Part shown: positions 1 through 9,203 of the stretch, one piece after another
Position numbering within the stretch: position 1 is the first letter of the stretch
Layout: each line of letters begins with the position of its first letter
Source of the DNA: Candidatus Kaiserbacteria bacterium
GTDB lineage: Bacteria > Patescibacteriota > Minisyncoccia > Phycocordibacterales > JABAAK01
Assembly: GCA_028820405.1 (NCBI GenBank)
Contig: JAPPJI010000017.1
Coordinates: 1-34,253 of the forward strand
Direction of reading: 5' to 3'
DNA: 34,253 nt
Notes under the pieces: generated by a model
Database searches by the model: none
Told to the model about the DNA's origin: nothing
Seen by the model: only the letters and a program-made list of their open reading frames with translations
Position numbers and translations under genes: made by a program

Positions 1-122
1 AGAGTACCATAGATTTATTTTTGCAGGTGGGGTCTTCTCGGCGTTTTTGCAGGGGCGGGCGGTGCAATCTTGACACCGTGCATAGCCCATTGTTCCGTCT
101 CGGTGATAGGAGAGGATGGTGA
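1..122. other. 5' edge without a supported gene
   Basis: One frame is open from the edge to TGA at 71-73 and could be the tail of an upstream gene, but nothing recognisable is encoded. TTGACA at 70-75 is not matched by a -10 at a proper distance. Confidence 0.3.
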
Positions 123-128
123 TACAAT
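123..128 (+). promoter_or_regulatory. -10 element of the ABC-F gene
   Basis: TACAAT preceded by TG-A (an extended -10), ending 7 nt before the ATG at 136. The same box and geometry recur in front of uppP. It decides the start at 136 over the upstream ATG at 127, which would overlap the box. No -35 is seen at 17 bp. Confidence 0.6.
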
Positions 129-135
129 GAAAACC

Positions 136-1710
136 ATGCTGCTGTCCGCAAACGCAATTGAGAAACAGTATGGATCTCATACGGTATTTGAATCTCTCTC
201 ATTCACCATTGATGAGGGGCATAAAATAGCGTTGGTGGGGAAGAATGGGGCAGGAAAGAGCACTCTCATGCGGATCCTCGCCGGCAGTGAGGACCCGGAC
301 AGCGGATCGGTCACTCTGACAAAAGGCAGGGTTTGTGCTTTTGCACCGCAGGAGTTGGTCGCTGACGAAGGGCGGACAGGAATCTCGTATCTCAACGACC
401 TCGGGCTCAAGGAGCACCAGTTTATTCCAATTCTTGACGGGCTCGGTATGTCACAGGCAGTGGTTGAACAGCCGATTGATTCTCTCAGCGGCGGACAGCG
501 ATCAAAAATCCTCCTCGCAACCTTCTTGCTGCAACCGGCTGACATTCTTCTGATGGATGAGCCCACTAACAATCTGGACATTCCTTCACTCGTATGGCTT
601 GAGACATTTCTTGCCGCATCGAAAAAAGCTATGGTAATTATCTCGCACGACCTGACATTTCTCAACAACGTGGCAAACCGCGTTTTTGAATTGAAGGACG
701 GTACCCTTACCTCCGAGCGGGGGACGTACGGCGACTATCTGGAACGGAAGAAGAAGGAGCATGATCGGCAGATGCGTCAGTACCGAGAATATCAGGAGCA
801 GCTGCAGAAACTGAGAAAGGATCGGGATGATTTAAAACAAAAAGGAGAACGGATCGATGCGGTACAAACGACAGACAAGGACAAGTTCGCGTCCGGTGTG
901 AATCGGGATCGTGCCTCAAAGGGACAGCAGCGGGTCCGGTCGCTGGATCGGAACATACGGAAACTGGAGACCGTTGAAAAGCCATATGAAGAGGATGAGT
1001 TTGCCCTGCACATCTCGACCGGTCATGTCGAAGGAGCGGTTGAAGTGACGGTTGATGACGTTGTTGCCGGATACCCTGACGGACTCTCGGTCGGACCGCT
1101 GTCGTTGACCCTGAAACAGGGTGAACGGCTCTGCTTTATGGGAGAAAACGGTTCCGGGAAGAGTACGGTACTCAAGACCATCATCGGGGCATTGCCTCCT
1201 TTGCAAGGCAGTGTGACAAAGACAGATGCGGTGCAAATCGGCGACTTCATGCAGCACCATGAGCGTGCCGACCGAAGCAAAGATGTCCTGTCGTTTTTTA
1301 TACAAGAGACGCGTAGTGACCGGGAGCGGGCGATGCATGCTTTGAAAAAGGTCGGATTCTCTGACCAGACAATCGTGCAGACAATCGACGGCATATCACC
1401 CGGTATGCGGGCCCGTCTCCTCTTTGCGGTGTTTGTCGCAACCGGTGTCACGATGCTGGTGCTTGACGAGCCGACTAACCACCTTGACACTGAGGCGGTC
1501 TTCGCACTGAAAGACATGCTCAAAGACTATCAGGGGATCGTCCTCCTCGTTTCACACAATCGTTGGTTCCTGGAGAACGTTGCCATCAACCAGTACTTTC
1601 ATATCGGTGACGGTACGGTTGATCGTATTAAAGATTTTGAACAGTATCTCCGGCAGGCGGGTGATCGGGCAAAGGGTATGACGGCCCGGCTCAAAAGAAT
1701 GATACAATAG
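136..1710 (+). CDS. ABC-F family ATPase (ribosome-associated, EttA/Uup-like)
   Basis: Soluble tandem ABC ATPase without membrane segments, 524 aa from this start. Domain 1 has Walker A GKNGAGKST, signature LSGGQRSK and Walker B ILLMDEPTNNLD. Domain 2 has Walker A GENGSGKST, a degenerate signature around ISPGMRAR and Walker B LVLDEPTNHLD. Between them lies a long charged, helical linker rich in Lys, Arg and Gln (about residues 215-290), the place of the ABC-F P-site tRNA interaction motif. Members of the family act on the ribosome E site in translation factor or antibiotic-protection roles; which applies here cannot be told from sequence. The start is chosen by the -10 box at 123-128, giving MLLSANAIEK, a normal family N-terminus. 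Alternatives are ATG 127, with AGGAGAGG 11 nt upstream, and TTG 70. The next gene, uppP, starts 4 bp downstream from its own promoter inside this gene's last codons. Confidence 0.9.
   Translation: MLLSANAIEKQYGSHTVFESLSFTIDEGHKIALVGKNGAGKSTLMRILAGSEDPDSGSVTLTKGRVCAFAPQELVADEGRTGISYLNDLGLKEHQFIPILDGLGMSQAVVEQPIDSLSGGQRSKILLATFLLQPADILLMDEPTNNLDIPSLVWLETFLAASKKAMVIISHDLTFLNNVANRVFELKDGTLTSERGTYGDYLERKKKEHDRQMRQYREYQEQLQKLRKDRDDLKQKGERIDAVQTTDKDKFASGVNRDRASKGQQRVRSLDRNIRKLETVEKPYEEDEFALHISTGHVEGAVEVTVDDVVAGYPDGLSVGPLSLTLKQGERLCFMGENGSGKSTVLKTIIGALPPLQGSVTKTDAVQIGDFMQHHERADRSKDVLSFFIQETRSDRERAMHALKKVGFSDQTIVQTIDGISPGMRARLLFAVFVATGVTMLVLDEPTNHLDTEAVFALKDMLKDYQGIVLLVSHNRWFLENVAINQYFHIGDGTVDRIKDFEQYLRQAGDRAKGMTARLKRMIQ
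1703..1708 (+). promoter_or_regulatory. -10 element of uppP inside the 3' end of the ABC-F gene
   Basis: TACAAT preceded by TG-A, ending 6 nt before the GTG start at 1715. It lies in the last codons of the upstream gene, so uppP can be transcribed independently, probably as a leaderless mRNA. Confidence 0.6.
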
Positions 1711-1714
1711 GGAG

Positions 1715-2509
1715 GTGGACACTGCGTATCTCGTTGCACTGGCTTTTTTGCAGGGAGTAACAGAGTTTTTGCCGATATCATCGTCAGCTCATCTTGTTCT
1801 TGCCAATGCACTGGCACCGCAGAGCGGTAACCCCGCCTCTGTTATCGTTGCACTGCACGGAGCGACTCTCCTTGCCCTGCTGGTGTATTTTTTTGATGAT
1901 ATTCGAAGACTGCTGCACGGTGCACTGAGCGGACAGTCCGGTGACCGAACCTATGTCGTCGCTCTCGGCATCGCAACGCTGCCAATGATCGTTGCGGGTG
2001 CTTTTTTGTATGAAATGTTTATTCAGAGCAATGATCCGACAATGGTTGCCGCGGTGCTTATTGTTTCCGGTCTCTCTCTCTTTGTCGCTGATCGGTATGC
2101 ACAGAGCACTCAACGGCGGACAACGCCGCTCCCGATGCGGGGGCTTGTTATCGGTCTCATGCAGCTGCTCGCCGTTATTCCCGGTGTCTCTCGGTCAGGC
2201 ATCACCATGACCGCCGGTCGCCTGGTCGGCTTCTCACGAAACGAGGCGGTTCGGTTTTCCTTTCTGCTCGGCATACCGGTCATTTTCGGAGCACAGGTGT
2301 GGTCTGTTGTCACCATTCTTCGCGGCAGTGCTGCCGTCCTTCCGGTGTCACCGCTCGCCCTCATTGGTGCGTCTGCGATAACGTTCTTTCTCGCACTGGG
2401 TGTTGTGCGGCTCCTGCTGCAGGTAATTGAGCGGATCGGGTTTGCACCGTTTTGTGTGTACCAGATTGTTCTCGGAACCCTCGTTCTCGTTACCGCTATC
2501 GCTCAATAA
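1715..2509 (+). CDS. uppP: Undecaprenyl-diphosphatase (BacA/UppP)
   Basis: Integral membrane phosphatase that dephosphorylates undecaprenyl diphosphate to recycle the lipid carrier of peptidoglycan synthesis. At 264 aa it has the normal family length. The two family signatures are visible: GVTEFLPISSSAHL near residues 14-27 and GVSRSGITMTAGRLVGFSR near 156-174, which carry the conserved Glu, Ser and Arg of the active site. Multiple hydrophobic helices span the remainder. The start is GTG, 6 nt after an extended -10 TGATACAAT. A GGAGG lies directly against the GTG, too close to serve as a normal ribosome binding site. The 3' end overlaps a minus-strand small ORF by 14 bp. With rodA at 28.4 kb it indicates a peptidoglycan wall. 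Confidence 0.95.
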   Translation: MDTAYLVALAFLQGVTEFLPISSSAHLVLANALAPQSGNPASVIVALHGATLLALLVYFFDDIRRLLHGALSGQSGDRTYVVALGIATLPMIVAGAFLYEMFIQSNDPTMVAAVLIVSGLSLFVADRYAQSTQRRTTPLPMRGLVIGLMQLLAVIPGVSRSGITMTAGRLVGFSRNEAVRFSFLLGIPVIFGAQVWSVVTILRGSAAVLPVSPLALIGASAITFFLALGVVRLLLQVIERIGFAPFCVYQIVLGTLVLVTAIAQ

Positions 2510-2621
2510 GTTTTGCCTCAAAGTCCGGTTTTTCCTGCGGGTTGTCCGTGAGGTCGGGGACGACGAGTGAATAGATGAAGGCGGCGATCAGAACGTAGAG
2601 GGCAAGGTACGCAATTCTCAT
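2496..2621 (-). CDS. 41-aa single-pass membrane peptide, unknown function
   Basis: Too short for the ORF track. It reads from ATG at 2621 down to TAG at 2496-2498 and gives MRIAYLALYVLIAAFIYSLV followed by an acidic, charged tail ending KLIER. This is one hydrophobic helix of about 20 residues with a cytosolic or extracellular tail of about 20. A TATACT box on the minus strand (2635 to 2630) ends 8 nt before the ATG, matching the leaderless geometry seen across the window. It is convergent with uppP (14 bp overlap) and divergent from tRNA-Thr. It is not recognised as a known family. A real gene is favoured by the promoter, the hydrophobic/charged layout and the fact that it fills the otherwise empty 140-bp gap. 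No homology could be tested. Confidence 0.6.
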   Translation of the reverse strand: MRIAYLALYVLIAAFIYSLVVPDLTDNPQEKPDFEAKLIER

Positions 2622-2629
2622 GAGTTTGC

Positions 2630-2637
2630 AGTATACT
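2630..2637. promoter_or_regulatory. Palindromic -10 (AGTATACT) shared by tRNA-Thr and the 41-aa peptide
   Basis: AGTATACT is its own reverse complement, so it offers TATACT on both strands. On the plus strand TATACT ends 12 nt before the tRNA-Thr 5' end. On the minus strand it ends 8 nt before the ATG of the 41-aa peptide. Confidence 0.6.
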
Positions 2638-2649
2638 ATGCAACAATAC

Positions 2650-2722
2650 GCCACCTTAGCTCAGTCGGTAGAGCACTCCCATGGTAAGGGAGAGGTCGTC
2701 GGTTCAAATCCGACAGGTGGCT
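2650..2722 (+). tRNA. tRNA-Thr (anticodon GGT)
   Basis: Complete cloverleaf of 73 nt. The acceptor stem is GCCACCT/AGGTGGC, the D stem GCTC/GAGC, the anticodon stem CTCCC/GGGAG with loop ATGGTAA (anticodon GGT, reading ACC/ACU), and the T stem GTCGG/CCGAC with loop TTCAAAT. The discriminator is T. The 3' end continues as CCT, so CCA is not fully encoded and must be completed by the CCA-adding enzyme. The start codon of the next gene follows only 9 nt after the discriminator. Confidence 0.95.
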
Positions 2723-2731
2723 CCTGATGAT

Positions 2732-4213
2732 ATGCCCATCTTTACGAAAACTGACTTCATCCATTTTCTCCGATGCAGTCATTCTTTGTGGCTTGAGAAA
2801 CACAAGCCTGACGTGTTTCCGAGAAAAGAGTTCAGCGATTTTCTCAAGAAAATTGCACGGGAAGGATATGAGGTAGAGGCATATGCCCAGCAGCTGTTTC
2901 CCGGCGGTGTCTCATTGCCGTCCAACACGAGCGGTGTTGCGAAAACAAAAGAAGCGGTTGTATCCGGTGCATCTGTGCTGTTCCAGGCTGCGGTGCAAAC
3001 AGAGGACAATCTCTTCGCCCGAACTGATGTTCTGGAGAGGGACGGTGACGGGTGGACACTCTATGAGGTGAAATCATCAACGTCGGTGAAGCGGGACCGG
3101 CAGCACAACCACATCCTCGACGCCTGTTTTCAGAAAGTTGTTTTTGAGCGGTCGGGATACCGTATTGATCGGGTATGCATTATTCATGTGAACGGCTCAT
3201 ACAGACGTGACGAAGTGATTGTTCCGCACGATCTCCTCACCATCACCGATGTGACGGAGGAGGTTCGGGAAAAGGAGGGTGAGGTGGTTCTCAGTATCAG
3301 AGCCGCTCAGGCGGTACTTGAATCTGAGTCAATAAACGAGTCTGTGTGTCCGTGTTTCCGAAAGACGAAGGCTAATCACTGCGATGCGTTCGCATACTTT
3401 AACGGCGAATATTCCGCAGGGTCGGTATGGGAGCTGACGAGAATCAGTGAGAAGAAACTCAACCTCCTCCTTGATCAAAGCGTTATTGCCATAAAAGACG
3501 TTCCTGTTGATACTGATCTCAACGACCGGCAGATGCGTCAGGTTCGTGCCGCGGTTGAAGGACGCCCCGTTATCAATCGGGGGGCGGTGCGGAAGCTGCT
3601 CGACACATACACGTTCCCGCTCCTGTTTTTTGACTACGAAACGGCAATGCATGCGGTACCGAGAATCATCGGTATGCGACCGTGGCAGCAGATACCGTTT
3701 CAGTTCTCACTGCACATCCTTCATGAGGACGGCAGATTGCAGCACAAGGAGTACCTCGGAGACACGCTCAATGCCTCACGTGACGTTATCGTCGCACTGT
3801 GTGAAGCGATGCCGGAGGAAGGATCGATTGTCTCCTGGCACGCCAGCTTTGAAAAACAGCGGAACAAGGAGATGGCGGAGACGTATCCGGCGTATGCAAA
3901 TGCTCTCCTCGGCATGAATGATCGTATGGTTGACCTGGAGGATGTTTTTAAGGAGGCGTATACTGACACGGCGTTTCTCGGGTCAACGTCAATAAAAAAA
4001 GTGCTGCCGGTGCTCTGTCCGGATCTCTCGTACCGGGACCTTTCGGTACAGGACGGAACCCAGGCAATGGAGCAGTGGCTTGCACTGGTGGAAGGGGGCG
4101 TGCCGGAGGCGGATCGGCAGCGTGTTCGTGAAGATCTGCTTGCGTACTGCAAGCTTGATACCTATGCAATGGTGCAGCTGTATACCAAACTTGCCCGCTG
4201 TGCGGCGGGATAG
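2732..4213 (+). CDS. DUF2779-type nuclease: PD-(D/E)XK/Cas4-like plus DEDD exonuclease-like domains
   Basis: 493 aa from ATG 2732; the ORF-track start lies inside the tRNA and is discarded. The N-terminal half resembles Cas4/RecB-type nucleases: a Cys in FLRCSHSLWL (C15), an acidic residue at RTDVL (about 99), YEVKSST (about 111-117, the E-x-K of a PD-(D/E)XK site), and a later Cys cluster CPCF...HC (about 206, 208, 217). This is the spacing expected for a 4Fe-4S cluster made from one N-terminal and three C-terminal cysteines. The C-terminal half has LLFFDYET (about 298-304), SWHASFEKQRN and a late YCKLDTYAMVQLY, consistent with the DUF2779 domain and a DEDDy-like RNase H fold. It probably acts on DNA or RNA ends, but its role is unknown. 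It is transcribed just after tRNA-Thr with no separate promoter visible. Confidence 0.8.
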   Translation: MPIFTKTDFIHFLRCSHSLWLEKHKPDVFPRKEFSDFLKKIAREGYEVEAYAQQLFPGGVSLPSNTSGVAKTKEAVVSGASVLFQAAVQTEDNLFARTDVLERDGDGWTLYEVKSSTSVKRDRQHNHILDACFQKVVFERSGYRIDRVCIIHVNGSYRRDEVIVPHDLLTITDVTEEVREKEGEVVLSIRAAQAVLESESINESVCPCFRKTKANHCDAFAYFNGEYSAGSVWELTRISEKKLNLLLDQSVIAIKDVPVDTDLNDRQMRQVRAAVEGRPVINRGAVRKLLDTYTFPLLFFDYETAMHAVPRIIGMRPWQQIPFQFSLHILHEDGRLQHKEYLGDTLNASRDVIVALCEAMPEEGSIVSWHASFEKQRNKEMAETYPAYANALLGMNDRMVDLEDVFKEAYTDTAFLGSTSIKKVLPVLCPDLSYRDLSVQDGTQAMEQWLALVEGGVPEADRQRVREDLLAYCKLDTYAMVQLYTKLARCAAG

Positions 4214-4220
4214 CATGCGG

Positions 4221-4226
4221 TATCAT
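4221..4226 (+). promoter_or_regulatory. -10 element of the pilin-like gene
   Basis: CGG-TATCAT ending 8 nt before ATG 4235, between the two genes. It fits the window-wide leaderless pattern. Confidence 0.55.
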
Positions 4227-4234
4227 GTGAATGT

Positions 4235-4858
4235 ATGGTGCTTTTACGGTCTTCGCGAAAGGGATTTACGCTCATTGAGGTGCTGGTTGCAATTGCGGTG
4301 ATAACGACAATATCATTCGCACCGTTTGCCATCATCGCCCAGCGTCTCATTGACAATTCACTCGCAGAGGATCGGGTGCGGGCACATCTCATGGCACAGG
4401 AAGTTATTGAATTTGTTCACTTTGCACGAGATCAATCAATCATCGACGCTGATGAAAAGAACTGGTTTGCCAATCTGCGAAACACTAATGCGAGTGAGAA
4501 TATCTACGCACCGTGTGTTGTTTCTGCCGAAGATTTCATAAAAGGGTCGGTGTCAACATACTGCTCCGTGCAGTGCAGGAGTACCGGTGTGGCGTCGGAC
4601 TGTACCGGGAGCAACGGTTTTGTCTCGGGTATCAACAGCAGTGCCGGGACACAGGGCAATGCAGCAACGACCTGTGACGGCGGTTCGGTCAAAGCCGACG
4701 GTGCTTTTACCGTAACGCTCAACATTGTTATTCCGGAAGCAGATGCCGATGTGCAGTATGCACTGATTGACTCCTGCGTTTCTTGGCAGGGGGCTGATGA
4801 CGTGGTCCGGAGCATTACATCACGGGAGACGATGTTTGAGTGGGTGTTAAAGACGTAG
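4235..4858 (+). CDS. Type IV pilin-like (prepilin-type N-terminal cleavage/methylation) protein
   Basis: 207 aa with a class III signal: a short basic leader MVLLRSSRKG, then the FTLIEVLVAIAVI core in which prepilin peptidase cuts after Gly and the following Phe is methylated. The hydrophobic N-terminal helix continues to about residue 35. The remaining globular domain contains several Cys (APCV, TYCSVQC, ASDCTG, TTCDG, DSCVSW), suggesting disulfides outside the cell. It is probably a minor pilin or pseudopilin (PilV/GspI-like) of a type IV pilus or competence system. The start is fixed by the TATCAT box. The next gene, another pilin-like protein, begins 1 nt after its stop, so the pair probably form one operon. 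No assembly ATPase or peptidase lies in the window. Confidence 0.85.
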   Translation: MVLLRSSRKGFTLIEVLVAIAVITTISFAPFAIIAQRLIDNSLAEDRVRAHLMAQEVIEFVHFARDQSIIDADEKNWFANLRNTNASENIYAPCVVSAEDFIKGSVSTYCSVQCRSTGVASDCTGSNGFVSGINSSAGTQGNAATTCDGGSVKADGAFTVTLNIVIPEADADVQYALIDSCVSWQGADDVVRSITSRETMFEWVLKT

Positions 4859-4859
4859 T

Positions 4860-7449
<2,590 letters not shown>

Positions 7450-7480
7450 CAGTGTTCTTGCGAAGCGGTATGCAGCAGGG

Positions 7481-7486
7481 TAGTAT
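7481..7486 (+). promoter_or_regulatory. -10 element of gatC
   Basis: TAGTAT ending 9 nt before ATG 7496. It is weaker than the TATACT boxes but in the same position relative to the start. A GTG in frame at 7487 immediately follows the box and is therefore a less likely start. Confidence 0.4.
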
Positions 7487-7495
7487 GTGGTTGAT

Positions 7496-7765
7496 ATGGC
7501 AGAAGACGATATTAAGCGATCCGTTCGCCTCTCACTGCTTGAAGGCGGCAAGGGGGAGGAGCAGTTTGCTGATGAAATAGCCGACATTCTTACGTTCGTC
7601 GGCGAGGTGCAAGAGATTGCTGTTTCAGAGGATGTCTCTGATGTGAAGCAGAACGTGTTTCGTGATGATACTGTTACCGTTTCTGAAGGGACATACCGGG
7701 AACCGTTTCTCAGTCAGGCACCGTCCCGTTTCAAAAACTGGCTCGTTTCAAAAAAGATACTATGA
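7496..7765 (+). CDS. gatC: Aspartyl/glutamyl-tRNA(Asn/Gln) amidotransferase subunit C
   Basis: 89 aa from ATG 7496; the ORF track uses GTG 7487. It is the small belt-like subunit that wraps GatA and GatB in the complex converting Glu-tRNA(Gln) or Asp-tRNA(Asn) to the amidated form. The helical N-terminus (MAEDDIKRSVRLSLLEGGKGEE), the ILTFVGEVQEIAVSEDV segment and the late FLSQAPSRFKNWLVSKKIL tail match the family layout, in which the C-terminus inserts in GatA. Sequence identity to well-known GatC looks low, but the 4-bp ATGA overlap with gatA supports the call. The overlap also implies translational coupling. Confidence 0.8.
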   Translation: MAEDDIKRSVRLSLLEGGKGEEQFADEIADILTFVGEVQEIAVSEDVSDVKQNVFRDDTVTVSEGTYREPFLSQAPSRFKNWLVSKKIL

Positions 7766-9165
7766 AGTATGAAGAGGCAGATGTGCAACAGATGCGCCGT
7801 GCACTGGAAGACGGCGATGTCACTGCAAAAGATCTTCTGAGACAGGCACGGGACGTTATTGAACGTACAAACGGCACACTGAATGCGTGCGTTGCACTGT
7901 ATGAGAGTGCGGATCGTGATGCGGACCGTGCTGATGATTTGCTGAAGAGCGGAAACGGTTCACCGCTGACCGGCATTCCGATCGCAGTGAAAGATAATAT
8001 TTGTATTGAAGGGCAGCCGGTGACTGCGGCATCAAAAATACTTGAAGGGTTTCGGTCGCCGTACAGTGCGACGGTGATTGAAAAACTGCAGCAGCAGGGT
8101 GCGGTACTTGTTTGCCGGGCGAATATGGATGAGTTTGCAATGGGGTCAAGCACTGAGCACTCTGTGTACGGCACAACCTACAACCCGCATGACACCGAAC
8201 GGGTCGCCGGCGGCTCTTCAGGCGGGTCAGCCGCCCTCGTTGCATCCGGTGCAGTACCGCTTGCACTCGGCTCAGATACCGGCGGCTCTATCAGGCAGCC
8301 TGCAAGTTTCTGCGGCGTTGTCGGTCTTAAGCCGACATACGGGTCACTCTCGCGTCACGGTCTCATCGCACTCGGGTCATCGCTTGATGTTATCGGTCCT
8401 ATTGCCCGAACAGCTGCTGATGCGGAGCTTTTGTTTGCTGCAGCGCGAGGAGAGGATACCTGCTATGACAGCACGGTCGACAGTTTTGCACGGGGTTCTT
8501 GCAAGGAAGGAGGTGTCGTTATCGGTGTGCCGGACAACCTTGATGAGATTGGTATTGCAAAAGAGACGATGGCTGCATTTGAAGAAACGCTTGATCGGAT
8601 GAAACAGCGAGGGCATACCGTTGCCAAAGTATCGCTTGCCGGTATCGAGAAGGCAGGGTCTATTTACTACATTATTCAGCCGGCCGAAGCATCGTCCAAC
8701 TTGGCACGGTTTGACGGTATTCGTTACGGTCTCTCTGTTCCGGGTGATGATCTGTGGGAAGGGTATCGAAAGACACGGTCTGAGGGGTTTGGTGATGAAG
8801 TGTCCCGGCGTATTGTCATCGGCACGTACGTACTCTCTGCCGGATACCGTGATGCCTACTATAACCGGGCGGTTGCGGCTCGCAATCAGCTCAGAAACAT
8901 ATTTGCTGATGCACTGACCTCAGTTGATGTTATCGCCATGCCGACAACACCGGACGTGGCGTTTAAAGAAGGAGCCATGCAGAACCCGGTAACCATGTAT
9001 GCAGAGGACCGTCTCACGCTGCAGGCGAACCTGACCGGCATGCCGGCAATTTCTGTTCCCATGCACTGCAGCGGCTTGCCCCGAGGCATTCAGTACCTTG
9101 CAAATTACGGTTGCGAATCAGTGCTGTTTGCATGTGCAAAAGACACTGAGTCGCAGATATCGTAA
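7762..9165 (+). CDS. gatA: Asp-tRNA(Asn)/Glu-tRNA(Gln) amidotransferase subunit A
   Basis: 467 aa amidase-signature enzyme that releases ammonia from Gln or Asn for the transamidation by GatB. The Ser-cisSer-Lys triad is visible: K77 in IAVKDN, S152 in AGGSSGGSAA and the nucleophile S176 in SDTGGSIRQPAS. The downstream CGVVGLKPTYG and SRHGLIALGSSLDVIGP motifs are typical. Start ATG 7762 overlaps the gatC stop (ATGA). The nearest partner subunit, gatB, is not in the window and must lie elsewhere. No GlnRS or AsnRS is seen here, so the indirect pathway for at least one amide tRNA is inferred. Confidence 0.95.
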   Translation: MKYEEADVQQMRRALEDGDVTAKDLLRQARDVIERTNGTLNACVALYESADRDADRADDLLKSGNGSPLTGIPIAVKDNICIEGQPVTAASKILEGFRSPYSATVIEKLQQQGAVLVCRANMDEFAMGSSTEHSVYGTTYNPHDTERVAGGSSGGSAALVASGAVPLALGSDTGGSIRQPASFCGVVGLKPTYGSLSRHGLIALGSSLDVIGPIARTAADAELLFAAARGEDTCYDSTVDSFARGSCKEGGVVIGVPDNLDEIGIAKETMAAFEETLDRMKQRGHTVAKVSLAGIEKAGSIYYIIQPAEASSNLARFDGIRYGLSVPGDDLWEGYRKTRSEGFGDEVSRRIVIGTYVLSAGYRDAYYNRAVAARNQLRNIFADALTSVDVIAMPTTPDVAFKEGAMQNPVTMYAEDRLTLQANLTGMPAISVPMHCSGLPRGIQYLANYGCESVLFACAKDTESQIS

Positions 9166-9188
9166 CGTATGGTGAGGAATGCTTTGGG

Positions 9189-9194
9189 TATACT
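9189..9194 (+). promoter_or_regulatory. -10 element of the 402-aa membrane protein gene
   Basis: GGG-TATACT ending 9 nt before ATG 9204. Confidence 0.6.
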
Positions 9195-9203
9195 GTATGC
9201 AGT

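Noticed and set aside
70-75. TTGACA as -35 for the ABC-F gene
   Set aside because: The only good -10 is at 123-128, 47 bp away.
177-668. Minus-strand 163-aa ORF inside the ABC-F gene
   Set aside because: Antisense shadow of a strongly conserved gene; composition reflects reverse-frame codons.
7762-7765. Recoding of TGA as Gly, as in some CPR lineages
   Set aside because: TGA ends several genes exactly at conserved overlaps (gatC/gatA, glycosylase/62-aa ORF, FKBP/uvrB); no conserved Gly position is read as TGA.
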